A stretch of DNA of 64,000 nucleotides, from the NCBI GenBank assembly GCA_902729315.2, contig LR746278.1, positions 5,211,411 through 5,275,410 on the forward strand. Direction: 5' to 3'. This document shows positions 22,656 through 35,400 of the stretch, one piece after another. The notes beneath the pieces are model-generated. The model saw nothing but the letters and a program-made list of their open reading frames with translations. It had not been told where the DNA came from and did not search any database. The stretch is from Spirodela intermedia. Taxonomy: Eukaryota; Streptophyta; Magnoliopsida; Alismatales; Araceae. Every line of letters starts with the position of its first letter. Within the stretch, counting starts at the first letter, position 1. A program made the translations under genes and the position numbers.

Positions 22656-24800
22656 TAGGGCTATGGTTATCTTTTTAGCCATGACTTCACGTTCAGCTAG
22701 CACTGAAAAAGCTTTACTTTTTTCTCTAGCTGCAGAAAATTTACTTCGTTCTTCTTTACTTTTCTCTTTGCGATCACGTTCGAGGGGGTCAGCCTCCTAG
22801 TGACCTATTCGAGATGGTCGGTCTGCTCTCACTCACTTTCTTTCTTCCCTTTTTTTTCAGCGTTAAGTCCCCTTCTTATAATCGTCTCAACACATTGTTG
22901 GGTGGCCTGTTTGCTTCGTTTCCTTGTTTCTGATTCGTCTCCGGTTGCTTTAGTCTGCTAGTTTATGACTCGTCTTCTGTTTGACTTGGCGTTGACGAGG
23001 AGGTATGTCGTCAGTACGCCCCTGGAGGCGCATGGGAGGCTACAGCCTCTCGTTCTCTCTTTCTATCTCTATCGGCTGCCTTCTGCTAGCGGGAACGGGC
23101 CACACCCTCGTCGCGGAACGCCCCACGCTCTCTCTCTCTCTTGTTCTGTCTCTCATTTTCTCTCTCCCGCTAGGAGGGTGTTTCTTGCTAGCGCACCTGG
23201 GTACGCTCTTCTGACTCTCAGCCCCGCCGTCTCTCTCTCCCCCATCCCCCTCTCTCGCTCTCTCTATCGATCGCTCTCTCTCAAAATCTCTTTGAACGAG
23301 GTGAGACCCCACATAAAGTAGTCCTGCAGGGCATGCACTCATATGACGGCGCTGCCTCGGAAAAGGCCGTCAATGTGGTTTGTAGATCGTCCACGTTCAA
23401 ATCCAGAAACCAGTCATCCTCGTCGTTGACTTTCATTGCCTCCGCGGAGCCGAGTGTGTCACATCGGCCGTCGTGACTTGAACACGTTTCATCCTCAGAC
23501 GTCCGACACCGGCGTTCTCACGCTCGCCGGAGCCGCGCGGTCCACAGCCTTATTCTGGCGGACCGTCGGCTCCTTGTTGTTCTTCTTGTGGTACAAGCGG
23601 CAGAGTACCCAGTCGTCGAGCTGCAAGAACCAACACTCCCCTGCGTACATGCGTTCCTCCGATTTGAAAAGAACGAAGGTACGAGATTGAGAGAGAGAGA
23701 GCCACTCTGGACCTCGTGGGCCTCTCTCTCTCTCTCTTTCTCTCTCTGGGAGAGAGGGTGAATCTTGCCAGCGGACCTACGGTACGCTCTCGTGGCGCTC
23801 TGCTCTGCCTCGCCGTCGTTCTTTCTCTCTTTCTCGCTCTCTCTGGGAAGGTTTTTCTCTTCTCTATGTACCAGCGCACGGGGATGGTCGACGGCGAGTG
23901 ACCGAGGACGACGGGTAGCGCATTCTAATTCCCGCATTTTCAGCCGTCGGGAAGCTCACTCGTGCCCTGGGCTACCTACGCCCTCTCCTATGGCTCGCTC
24001 TTCTTCGTCTGCCGGGGTTCATCTCTCCAAGCAGGCGGCCTTGAGTCGGCGACGTTTGTGCGCGCGAACGGGGCAGAAGATGGACTCTGACGCGGCCATT
24101 GAAGAGATATGTGCCACGGTCGTTTGTCTGGACGTCGGCATCACGGGGGAGGGGAGACGACGGGGGAGCAAAAACTGGTCAGTTCTGCGGAATTCTTCTT
24201 CCAGCTACTATCCCGCTCGCTGAGAAGCTCCCGATTATGATGTGTCCTATGCCCCTTTTCCTCCTGTTTTCGCCTAGAAGCTGTAGGAACGCGAGCTCGA
24301 CGCGCGGCGGGAGCGGTGGGTATCTCCCCGTACATGCTTCTGGCTCCATTCGTTGTTGTTCCATCTTCCAATTCAAATCCCCGTCGTTTTTCTGGCCGCG
24401 GCCGCACCTTGGAGCCAGCGAGACTGATTTTATTCGCGTTTCGCAGATCAACCGGAGCGCGGAATACCCCGGGGGGGAGGGGGGGGAATCACAATGGCAT
24501 GGCGTCAGGATTACGTACTCCGTCCACAGGCTCTTCCTAATCTCACGAAGAAGCTCAGCTTCCCTCTCAAAATGGAGTGGCTCACAGCGAGGGCGGCATC
24601 AGTTGGGGGTGGTCTCATGCCATTGCTTCTCAACTTTCTTCCTGCCCCATCGGCTTCTCAACTTTTTCGAGGTACGTTTCCCGAGGTTGCGGTTACTTGG
24701 GATCTTGGAATGATTCTTTTGTACTATTTTCGCCGAACCACGCTGCTGTCACGGTTATTTTTCGCGGCGATGCCGTACTCGCCGAACCACGCTGTGCATC
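22656..24800. other. GC-rich, CT-rich leader-like repeats; no gene supported
   Basis: The region has CpG-rich stretches interleaved with CT/GA tracts (23120-23165, 23228-23285, 23690-23760, 23820-23850). The phrase AGCG(C/G)ACCT...GGTACGCTCT followed by CGCCGTC(G/T) and CT runs occurs near 23192 and 23776, and again in altered form near 26125. Another phrase, ATGGACTCTGACGC(G/A)GCCATTG, occurs near 24080 and 26053. Open frames on both strands overlap and none resembles a known protein. It looks like duplicated promoter or 5'-leader sequence. Confidence 0.5.
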
Positions 24801-25440
24801 TGAAAAATAGCAGAGATTATGATATATCCAGAGTTTATTTTTATACTAGACGATTCTTCGAAGAATCATCAATCGAATTGGGGAGGGGTGATTTTAAATG
24901 TTCCGAGATAGGGTGAAATAGTTAGATGCTATAAAATGACGGTCTAACTAAAATACTCAATTTAATAAGGGACAAATTAGAATTACACAGACATGTATGC
25001 GAATTTTCTAACACGGTGGTATGGCTGAATATACAAAAATTGCTTTTATAGGGCTGTAAGTAAAATTTGCCTCGAAAAGCCCTGTTACATAAAATCTAGT
25101 AAATGGTACCCGAAAACAGTCGTCAATTTTATAAGTTTGAACTGAAAATAGCACAGATTATGGCATATCCAAAATTTCATGTTACTCTAGTAGATTCGAA
25201 GAATCATTAAATTAGAGGGGTAATTTTAAATGTACCGAGATAGGAACAAATAGTTAAATGTTATAAAACGACGGTCTAACTAACATCCCCAATTTTATAG
25301 GGGACTAAGACTAGAATATACATATTTACGTGCAAAATTTATAAGACTGAGGTATGCTAAATGAATCTTTGCTTTTATAGGTTTGTAAAATCTGGCTTGT
25401 CCTTTAAAGCCTTCTCTTTGTCACATAAAATCTATTAAAA
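24801..25440. repeat. Tandem duplication of about 300 bp at 342-bp spacing
   Basis: Copy 1 (24801-25106) and copy 2 (25143-25440) share TGAAAA(T)AGCA.AGATTATG, CGAAGAATCAT, GATTTTAAATGT.CCGAGATAGG, ACGGTCTAACTAA, TTGCTTTTATAGG and ACATAAAATCTA. They are separated by about 36 bp and clearly diverged. Neither has coding content. Confidence 0.85.
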
Positions 25441-26159
25441 ACGAGGCAGGGTGCGACGCTGTACTGGTCGAAGCGCCCCCGTCCGTTACGGCGCCAGCTG
25501 CCTGCTGTACTCGCATTTCGTTGCCGGCGTCCGTTACGAGCCGTGCCGCGCCGTGTCCGCTGCGTGCGCTCAGGTCTGTGTGCCGCTGCCGGCCGAAGTT
25601 GACGAGACTCCTCCCCTCTCTGCGACACGGGAAAGGTGTCCACTGTTCTCTCGGCATCGTCCTCCGCGCCGCGGTCCGATCAGGTGGAGAAGGCCAGACA
25701 GAGAAAGAAGGAAAGGCCGTACACAACCACACGATCAGGGATGAAGCGCCGAGTGGCGACCTTGTACTAGAAGCGGCAGAAGACGGCCAAACTACTTTGG
25801 TGTTTATGCGCAGATGAGATAAGACTCCGGCGATGGATGGATTTATTTACCTCCCTAGTATCGTACCATTGCATGCTCCGATGCTGAACCGACCCGGCCA
25901 GGCCTTCTCCGGTTCTCGGGCCCTGATAGAGCTGAAAGCCCGGCGGCCCACGTTCTCCCTTCCAGATGATGTAGTTTCATATTAACGGCGTTCGGCCCCG
26001 CAAGCAGGCGGCCTCGAGTCCGCGACGGTTGAGCGTGCAAACGGGAGAGAATATGGACTCTGACGCAGCCATTGCACAGAGAGAGAGAGAGAGAGAGAGA
26101 GAGGGACGGTATTTCATGCCATCGGACCTGCGGTACGCTATTGTAGCCTCTGCTCCGCC

Positions 26160-26160
<1 letters not shown>
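25441..26160. other. GC-rich stretch without an assignable gene
   Basis: The stretch is CpG-rich with overlapping open frames on both strands and no recognised motif. It ends in a GA run at about 26081-26103 and the ATGGACTCTGACGC repeat phrase shared with about 24080. Confidence 0.5.
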
Positions 26161-26162
<2 letters not shown>

Positions 26163-26249
<87 letters not shown>

Positions 26250-26265
26250 CTCTCTCTCTCCCTCT
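26163..26265. repeat. Long (CT)n microsatellite
   Basis: About 50 CT units with minor interruptions. It generates artefactual Ser-Leu and Glu-Arg frames. Confidence 0.97.
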
Positions 26266-26432
26266 TTTTCTCTCTAGCAGGAAAGGTATTTCGTGAGGGA
26301 GAATGATGGGCTCCCGCTGACACGAGCGAGGATCTGGCTCGTTGACTGCGCGCACAAGACCCAAACTCCACGTCTCGCTGCCGAGTCCGCCGTGAAGGGA
26401 GCTCGCGCGGACCGGAAGAGGGCGTTGAAGGG

Positions 26433-26590
26433 TATGATCCAGCCCCACCGTGGACCGCCGTGGATTGCCGTCTCCGGCAAATTCTCTGGCGAGACTGATT
26501 TGGGCGTTTTCCTTCTTCCGGGTGGTTATTTTCTGTTTGCAGGATTGATCGGGGCCGTCCATCATCAGGAGTTCAATTCTTTTTGTGCTT
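26433..26590. repeat. 155-bp leader-like repeat, copy 1
   Basis: Nearly identical to 28452-28604: GATCCAGCCCCACC, GGATTGCCGTCT, GCGAGACTGATTTGGG, GGTGGTTATTTT and TTGCAGGATTGATCGGGGCC. The TTTGCAG|GATTG step resembles a splice acceptor, so it may descend from the 5' leader intron of a host gene. The copia fragment starts immediately after it. Confidence 0.85.
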
Positions 26591-26599
26591 CTTAGGACA

Positions 26600-27735
26600 T
26601 CAAACGGCAATTGACTGCCCCCTACTCCCTATAGTAGAATGGAGTTGTGGAAAGAAAGAATCGAACAATTATGTCAGTTCGGAGTATGTTGAAGTAGAAA
26701 GCACTACCTCAAGAATTATGGGGAGAGGCTGTAAGTGCGGCAGTTTATCTTCTTAACCAGTCATCTACTCACAGTCTACAGATGTTGACCACTTATGAGA
26801 AGTGGATTGGCAAAAAGCCCTCAATTGACCATTTGCGAGTGTTTGTCTCAATTATGCATGTAAAATGCACTAAAGCTCCACAAAAAAAGCTTGAAGATCG
26901 CAACACCCCTATGGTGTTCATACACTATGAAATTGGCTCAAAGCCCTACCGTTACTTTGACCCAATCAACGACATAGTCCATATCAGCCAAGATGTTGTT
27001 CTTGAAGAAGATGCTCAGTGGAATTGAGAAAAAAGATGTGAGAATGTTCCTGAGCTCACATTTTTTCCTAATTTTTTTGCTAACCAAGGGATGGATGAGC
27101 CAATTGTCCCCGAGGATGAAGATGAAGAGAGTCACTCTAAGACTCAAGAGCCATTTCTGGTCGCACTTTCAGATTCTGAAGAAAGTCAACCTGCAAGATT
27201 CAAGTCCTTAGCTAAATTGTATAGTGAGACCAGTCCAATACCCTCTGAGATGAAAGATTGTTTGCTTTCTAGTGATGAGCATGTGACTTGTGCTGAAGCT
27301 TCACAAAAGGAAGCATGGAGGAAGGCAATGAGAGATGAGATGGAAGCTATAGATCGAAGTCAAACTTGGGAGTTAGTCACAACCCCAGCTAGTTGCAGGT
27401 CAATTGGGCTTAAGTGGATCTTTAAGCTAAAGAAGAATGCTCAAGGAGAGGTTTTGGGACACAAGGCAGGACTTGTTGTGAAGGGTTACTCTCAGAAGTA
27501 AGGCATAGACTATGATGAGGTATTTACTCATGTGGTTCAATTTGAGTCAATTCGTATACTGATTGTCATTGCAGCTCAAAATAGATGGGCATTGCATCAT
27601 TTAGATGTGAAATCTACCTTTCTAAATGGAGATGTAGAGGAAGAACTATATGTCAAGCAACCTGAGGGATTTATCGTGAAAGATAAAGAGGGTTGTGTTC
27701 TTGATAAAACAAAATTGAGGGTCGTCGAAAGCCCC
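26600..27735 (+). pseudogene. Truncated Ty1/copia element: integrase end and RT start
   Basis: The + strand reads, with stops and frame changes, through the end of copia integrase (NGVVERKNRTIM, LPQELWGEAV, AAVYLLNQSST, KKPSIDHLRVF, the hydrophobic HISQDVVLEED). It then enters the copia RT (EASQKEAWRKAMRDEMEAI, TWELV, GLKWIFKLKKNAQGEV, GYSQK-GIDYDEVF, ALHHLDVKSTFLNGDVEEELYVKQPEGF). Integrase before RT is the copia order. The palm motif YVDD, RNase H and both LTRs are absent. The ends are abrupt at about 26600 and 27735. Confidence 0.93.
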
Positions 27736-28451
27736 AAAATCAGTTGATCAAAACAATATTTGTAATCACAAATTTATCAAATAAAAATACTAAAATAGGT
27801 AAGTAATATGATAAGCTCGAGGTTGATCCACAAGAAATGAGAATTAGGTTTGATGAGTGACTATTTTAATCAAACGAGCTCAAAAGAGGGGCGACGGCGA
27901 ATAAAAGGAATTTTCGCCATTAGAAAAGAGATAAAATAGAAAATCAATGATGCTGATGATGCTTGAGAGATGAATATATGCATAAAAGACTGACAAAGTG
28001 GAATCGAAGCTATAAACCAACCTAACTCAAACCTACGAATGTCTAACAAATGGATTACGTCCGGAACATGTCGAACCTGGATCAACTTATCTCAAGGCTC
28101 TATATGATGCCAAGGCTAGGCTGTTTTCCTCTCGAGTAGTTTCTCCAAGGACCTACGCTTTGAATTCATGCTTAAATCAATCAAAATGCATCAAAATCGA
28201 ATACAAAACCTCAATGTTGTTTCATGTGAGCCGACAAAATGTTGGGGCATTCAAAGTTATGTTCTTCCGCCCCTAAATGGCAGCTTAAACATGTAAGGGT
28301 TTACACGAGAGATGGGAATACACGTGTAGGGCTACGAGACTTGGTGAGGATATCCTCACCAAGTCACTTGGAAGATTAAAATTTATGGAGAGATGTGAGA
28401 GTGCCTGGGCATCAAGGATGTCCGTACGGAGGAGCTGGAGCAAGGAAGAAA
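27736..28451. other. Unassigned sequence, possible LTR-derived
   Basis: No coding match. The segment starts after the copia break. It contains phrases common in plant LTR leaders, such as GGTTGATCCACAAGAAATGAG at about 27821-27841, but no second LTR or primer site was found, so the class is uncertain. Confidence 0.3.
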
Positions 28452-28604
28452 TTGAAGGGTTTGATCCAGCCCCACCATGGACCACCGTGGATTGCCGTCT
28501 TCGGTAAATTCTCTAGCGAGACTGATTTGGGTGTTTTCCTTCTTTCAGGTGGTTATTTTTTGTTTGCAGGATTGATCGGGGCCATCCATCGTCAGGAGTT
28601 ATAG
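28452..28604. repeat. 155-bp leader-like repeat, copy 2
   Basis: A direct repeat of 26433-26590 differing by scattered substitutions. Together the two copies bracket the copia fragment and about 700 bp of other sequence. Confidence 0.85.
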
Positions 28605-30049
28605 CAGCGAGGATGGTGCCACCTCGGACACCAAGCCAGCTCAGCGAGGAGTTGCGTGCTCTCTCTCTCCTACGACGATTGGCTCTCCTATATAAGGGGC
28701 TATGTGTTTGACATATTGACGCGTGGAACATTCTTTTGATCAATTTCATATTTCCGATTTCTCCTTCTTGATTCTTTCTTTATCTGGAAGTTCTTAGAGC
28801 GGATCTAGATTTGTGAATACAAACCAAGACCGCCGGTCTTGGGGTCGCCGATACGAGATGGCGAGTCTCCAGCTGCCCAAAAGAGTTTCCTAAAGAGTTT
28901 ACTTACATTGATTCTTCCCCCCTCCAGAGGCCGCTCCTTCTCCCTTATGGCCGTCGCGGAGACTTGTCACGAGACAGGATCCGTAGGCGTCGAATCCTGC
29001 CGTTTGAGCATTGTTTGCCCCCGGATCCTTCCGCCGCCCTTGTTTTCTGTCCTGCAGGATCCGCTGCAAGTTCCCGCATCCCGTCGTCTTGCGCTCCGCT
29101 TGGGCTGCTGGACTGTAGCACTGTATTGGGCCGTCTTTGTTGAGACCGCGCTCTCCTCGGCCCAGTTCCTGCTGTCGGGGCCTCATCAGAGAACCCAGGG
29201 TAACCAGCCGGTGTCAAGCTCTCCTGGCCGATCTAGTCAGAGGAGGGAGCACAGGATCTTCCCCGGTGATAATGACTCTCAAGGAAACAAAGGGTGGATC
29301 ACAAAACAGAACTGCGCAGGTTCATATTTTTCAAGCTAAGCTGTCGTATTACTCCGCCAGATTTCAGAAAGCAGCATAGCTCGTAGATCACCTTCCATCC
29401 ATCCATCCATCCATACTCGAAGGGAGAAATGGGTCAGGTTTCAACAGGGAGACATGTATCAGCGGACTCATACATATGGCACAAAAAAAAAGAAGCTGCT
29501 TGCTGGCGCGAAATCTGTATGAATGTGTGCAAGTACACGACTGAATTGAAGACCTCCAACTCAAATCAAACTTCGTGCCTAAGAAACTATTAGGAAAATG
29601 ACCAGGAGAAATTCAATGTCTCCCCCGATTCAGATTAATGGGAAGAGGCGCCTAATTCAAATCGGTGAATTCCGGCCTGTTTTCCGAAATCCGAATGAGA
29701 GCTCGACGAAACGAATCCCATTCCGAAACCGTTTTTTATGGCAAAGTTCGCCAAGTCCTGTCCAGATACACGAGAATCGTAATCTCCATTAACTCAATAC
29801 ACAGATCGTAGACGAAGAACAATCCACAGAAATGATGCCCCCCCTGAAAAGACACTTGATCTCGAAATGTACATACAGCAGAACACATAGGAACGAGTGA
29901 CGATGTTCAACAGAGCAAGCAATCAGGTATACAGGCACTCGATGAGGAGACCAGTTAAGTGCTAGGGGAATTCAGGCTCCTTGAAGAGCCAACGGAAAAT
30001 TCGACACATCTGCACAGGGTAACATATATAAAGATGGCACTTTTCAAAC
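28605..30049. other. No assignable gene
   Basis: A TATA-like TCCTATATAAGGGG at about 28687-28700 is followed by a moderately GC-rich frame at 28839-29339 (166 codons, + strand) with no recognised domain and overlapping frames on the other strand. A short (CCAT)n run lies at 29396-29413. The rest shows no signal. Confidence 0.4.
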
Positions 30050-30312
30050 CACGACATCTGTTTTGGCTTTGTTCCGGGGCCCACTGAAAATTTTGGTCGA
30101 ATCCGAAGTAAATATTTTGTTATGCCTTTTCTGTTGTTTTGGATTTGTTTCGAGCCCAAAGAAAAATTTCGTCGAATCTAAAAGAAATATTTTGTTTGGC
30201 CTTTTTTTACCTTTCGGCCTTGTTCTGGGGCCCACCGAAAATGTTGATCGAATCCGAATAAATATTTTGCGGAGCCTTTTTTTATAATTTTCGCTTTGTT
30301 CGGAGGCCAAGG
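30050..30312. repeat. 75-bp tandem array, about 3.5 units
   Basis: The landmark GTCGAAT / GATCGAAT occurs at 30096, 30171 and 30246, exactly 75 bp apart. Each unit runs TTTTGG(C/A)TTTGTT, C(C/A)CA...GAAAA, TCGAATC..A, AATATTTTG and GCCTTTT. A partial fourth unit ends at TTCGCTTTGTTCGGAGGCC. Confidence 0.9.
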
Positions 30313-31249
30313 AGACGAAGCAGGAGTGTGTGAGAGAGAGTTTAGCCCCCCCCCCCCCTCCCTTTCTCTCTCTACTGCAAAAAACCACCACCCCTCTGCC
30401 TTTCTCTCTCTTCCGATACTATCCCCTGCGTCTTCCACCCGCAGAGACGATGACCTCATCGTTTCACCGTCCCGACGGGGACGAAGGCCGGATCTGCGCG
30501 AGTAAAAACGGGAAGAAGGGAAACCCTCGCCTATAGAAATCTGCAAAGAGCTCCACCGATCCACCTGTTCCACCGTCCTCCGGCAACTCCCCGATCTGCG
30601 AATCCGCCTTGAGTTGTCGGTAGATCGATCCTCTCCCCCGCCGGCGCCATTGATCCCATCGTTGAGCTCCAAATCAAGCAAGCCAATGAACTCCTCTTAC
30701 TCCGCAGTAGCAGACGCAGCAGCTCCTCCCTTCCCCACGCCTCTGGGAACCTGAGCGATGCCAGTCGCCGCCAGTCGCATCCGATCGCCGGCGAGGGTTG
30801 GCGACGGCGACGGGAACGCGTTGGACGAAATTCCTTGCTGGGGGGGGGGGCGTCGAATAACTAACTTTATCCTCTTTTATTTTAATCCCTAAACTATTTT
30901 TCTCCTTTTAAAAAAAGATTATCCGGTTTTAATAATCCTCTCATCGCGGAATTGAAACTCAATCTGACGGCCGTGCCTCTGTCAAGTCGTCTCATCGGAC
31001 CGGGCCGATTCTGAGGCTGGAAAATGGACCGAGGGCCCAACGTCCGGGCTCTCTACTTGCGCGCTTGCTCTGTGCGGAATATAATTTTTAATTCGGTGAA
31101 TTAATATTGAAATAATATTTCTATGAATAAAATCGTTAGCTCCGGACCACAGTTTGACGGACGCACTAGCTATCTGATCCAGCGGTGAACCATCAGTTCC
31201 GGACCACAGGAGACCGCTAGTGGCTGCGGCCCCCCGATTTCAATTACTT
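30313..31249. other. GC-rich leader-like region with C and G homopolymers
   Basis: It contains a run of about 11 C at 30347 and about 10 or more G at 30840. CpG-rich sequence on both sides gives overlapping short frames (for example - strand 30178-30681) without family resemblance. The phrase TTCCGGACCACAG / CTCCGGACCACAG recurs at about 31140 and 31197. It could be the 5' end of a lost gene. Confidence 0.4.
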
Positions 31250-32325
31250 ACAAAAATAGGTATAATAAATAAATGTCATTTTTTTATGTGTTTCACTCAG
31301 GAGAAATTCAAGCGCTCAATTTGGGCATGCGGAGAGTCTTATTATAAGTCTATATTCAAAAAAAATCTTATGCTTATGACATGATATATATTTATATACA
31401 TAGATCTTTTAAAGTCTATCCATAGGTTGTCTTTAGGTTCTTGACCCTAACCAAGATCATCTCAGTAGAGCACTTAATTTTAATTCAATCACCTTACTAT
31501 TAGATTTAATCTCAATGTGAGCATATATATAAAAATTATATATTATGTGACTATCATTAACATAATCTCACTAAAGTGATTCACAAAGGCTTAATGAGAT
31601 ATTATGAGATTTCTCATATGGGGTTAGATATTAGAGACAAGGTCATTTCCAATTTTATGATAGATAAAATTAAAAATTAACATTGAGAGGCTAACCACCT
31701 CGATGTTATAAACAGTGGTAATAAAAGTCTTTGGATCATACACGATGCATCCCATCACTTTAGAAAAAAAGTCATAAGGTTTTGATGACTTTACTGTACT
31801 GATCCAAAAGACAAGCTCCAAGCTTGAATTAGAGAATGGGAGAGGAGGACTTAGGTATGTTTTCTTTCAGTTCATTCTCATTCACCTAATAATTCTAGAG
31901 AACATAACACTAGATCTTGTAGTTTGAAATATCCTTATCAATTGATTTCAATTGAGATATTATCCTTATCAATTGCTTGTGACTATAGGCTCCCTTCAAA
32001 GTGATAATTAAAGTAACCAATTGATGTAGCATATAAATGTCTAAAAGATGGGAGTTTGATTGTATGTTTTTGAGTCATATAATTAAATTAAATGTTCATC
32101 TTGTCAAAATATATAAATCTATGTATATATAAAGATGAGGAAGGAAAAATGTGAAATTTAGTTTATCATTAGTAAATAAATTGATGAATACCTTTTACAT
32201 GTTTATCCTTCTAATTTCTAATTCGTCTTTGTTTGTAACAAAGTTTCCTTGGAGTTGGATATCCATCTCATTGACATTATGGATAATATCTTAACACTTT
32301 TTCTAAGGAATGAGAGAGCAGCAAG

Positions 32326-32411
<86 letters not shown>

Positions 32412-32479
32412 TGCAAGAAAATTGAGAGAAAAAAAGTCAACAAGAAAGATACAAAGATGATGGCAAGGCAAAGTAGAGG
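31250..32479. other. AT-rich, no gene; contains (CT)39
   Basis: No coding or RNA signal. A pure (CT)39 microsatellite occupies 32331-32408. Confidence 0.65.
32331..32408. repeat. (CT)39 microsatellite
   Basis: An uninterrupted CT run of 78 bases, the longest pure run in the window. Confidence 0.97.
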
Positions 32480-35400
32480 ACATGAAGATAATGATACAGC
32501 CTGAAGCTCACTACAATTTGAGAATGGCCTAATTACGAAATTGGGCCTATATTTCCTTTTTTACTCCACCATTCTATTTAAGAATTTTATTTGAAATTTA
32601 AATTTTCCATTGAGATTTAAATTCTCATTTGAAATTAAAATTTCCTTTGAAATTCAAACCTCATTCAAAATTAAAATTTTGTTTGAAACTCAATTTTTTG
32701 TTTGAAACTCAAATTTCACTTTGTATTTTATATTCTATTTTGAAATTTAAATTTTATTTCAAACTTAGATTTCATTTAAGATTCAAATGTTTGTGCCAAT
32801 ATTAAAAAAAATCAACCTATTTAAAGACACCCTAAGTAGCCTAAGAGGCATTTAAGTTTTACGTTAATAAAATTTCGTGAGTTTCTTTCTTTGATGTTCT
32901 GTCTATAGGTGGTCTTCAACATCCTTGTGGATTCAAGGAACCTTCTTTCTTGATTATGTGGACTCATAATCACTCCCTCGTGTACTCAAGGGAATTGTCC
33001 TCTTCAACTCATGTACTCAAGATGAAAGGACAATAATTGAAGCACATTCTGTAGAAATTTTTGATGTCTTCAACCCCCACAAATGCCAAAGTTGTCCACA
33101 GCTTGCCTAAGTCATTCATTTCTCAAAATTTGTTGTGTCAAATGGTATTGGAATAAAGTCAGCATTCCAAATTTGAATTTTGAAGATGTCACGAGGTAAA
33201 GAAATTTACAGCAACAACAATAAAAATTCTAAGGTATGCCCTATTTCAAAATCAAGGTTTGTTGATTTCAAGAATCATATGAATTTTTTTCTAAAGATTT
33301 GAATGATACTTTCAAATAAATCTTAACTTGGATGATTGTTGAATCTCAATCTTGTGGTCAAATTAGTCACAAGCTAAATCATTTTTGTGAATCATCTGAC
33401 AATTTTTTTTTAAAATGACACAGTTCAAGAAGTAGAATAGATTATGATGATAGTAGGGATTTTCAAATGAAAATTGATTTATCTAGTTTTAATGGACATC
33501 TGAAAATTAAATAATTTATTATTGGATTCTAAAAGTTGAGAGATTTTTTAAATAGATGAAGATTTATGGTGAAAAATAGGAGAAATTAAATGCCAATAAA
33601 CTTAAAGGTGGCACCTTTGTACGATAGGATTAGTTTTAATTTACCTATGTAAATCAAGAAAGGACCAAGTTCAAAGTTAAGATAAGATGAAGAAATTAAT
33701 GAAATCTAGATTTCTTCCTCTTGATTATGAATTTATTTTATATCAATAATATCAAAAATTGTTAACAGAGAAACAAATGTTTCATAGAATATGTTGAAGA
33801 ATTTTATAAACTTTTTCAAGAGCTCATTTGATTGAATCTGAATTTTATATGATACCTAAATTTTTACATCAAATCACATCATTTTTTATGACATTAAGAA
33901 GCTTTATTAGAGGAAGATAAATCAATCATATGTAATCCTAATAATGTGTCAACTTTTCAATTAGATGGGTCAAAACTAGCACCTATTTCATCTGCTAGCA
34001 CTAATAAAAGAACAATAACCTTAATTGCACCAAGATCAAATAGATCTATTCCTAATAAGTGACATTCTTTTCAAGGAAATCTAAATGTATCTAGTAATGT
34101 TTCTAAATGTTACAAATTAATGAACAAAGTCACAAATCAAATAATTATATAAAACATGGTGCAACAAATTTCACATAAGTCATAGATGAAAAAGACATTT
34201 AGGGTGAAGAAGACTATAAAGAAATTCAAGAGAATGTTATTGAAGGTGAAGAAAATGAAGACTTTGGTTACTCTCTAGTCATGTGAAGGTTGATGTATTC
34301 ATCAAGTAATCTTTCTAATATTATAATGTTTTCAAAATAAAGTGCATTGTGAATGAGAAGGTATATGTGATGTAATTTCACATATGTGATGTAATCTTTC
34401 TAATCATTATGGTTTTTTCAAAAATTGTGAAAAGCTCGTATTATAGCCTATGAGTGAAATTAATTTTTCTTATATTGTGAAAGATAAGAATAAACATGCA
34501 TGATGATTGATATAAAATAATTATTTACTACTTTAAAAGAGAATTCTAAAATATCTATACTGATTAAAAAAGAAGAATGATTATTTTAATTAAGTAAATG
34601 TCATACTTGAGGTAGCACAGAATATGTTAAATAAGTCTAATCTCATGAAGTATGTTGAAAGCATACTTTTGCTAGGTCATGGTGAGCTTCTCAATTCTTA
34701 GAGACAATTTACTTAATTTAACTTCATTATAGAATGAGTCTTTAGGAGAATCAAATTCTACAAGAATAAGTTGAAGAACTATTAGAGAAATGATTGATTT
34801 GTGAAAGCATTAGTCCATATTTAGTGCCTTCACTATTAGTTCTAAAACATTATGGAACCTTAGTGTATGTGAGTTAAAAATAGAGTAATCAACAAAATTA
34901 TAGTGAAATATAAATTTTCAATTCTAAAACTTGATGATATACTTGAGATTTTATGTGGTTCTAGAATCTTTTTTGAAATTGATCTGAATAGTGGTTACAC
35001 CAAATTAGAATTCATCAAGGTGATGAATAGAAGACTGTGTTCAAGATGAATATAAGATTATATGAATGATTAGTTATGTCATTTGGTTTATCTAATATTT
35101 CAAGTATTTTTATGCAAATGATTAATCACATACTGAAATCTTTTATTAGAAAATTGATTGATGCCTATTTTGCTGATATTTTGATATTTGTCATCTGAGA
35201 TTTGTATTAATATTTTTTAGTAGAATGAGTTATTTATCAATTTGAAGAAATGTGAATTGTTTACATCTAATTTAATTTTTTTAGGATATATTATAAGTGT
35301 AGAAGTAATCAAATTCGATAAAGAAAATATTTAAAGCTATTACAGACTAATCAATTCTAAAGAAAACACATGATGTTCACAGTTTTCATAGCTTAGCCTT

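Noticed and set aside
24440-24470. ATCAACCGGAGCGCGGAATAC resembling the GH3 exon 1 INRGTEYL segment
   Set aside because: Similarity is about 20 bases only, flanks do not match GH3, and no other GH3 block follows.
26029-26610. Ser-Leu and Arg-Glu rich frames
   Set aside because: Produced by the CT/GA microsatellite.
28839-29339. A 166-codon + strand frame
   Set aside because: No domain, overlapping frames of similar length on the other strand, and no splice or homology support.
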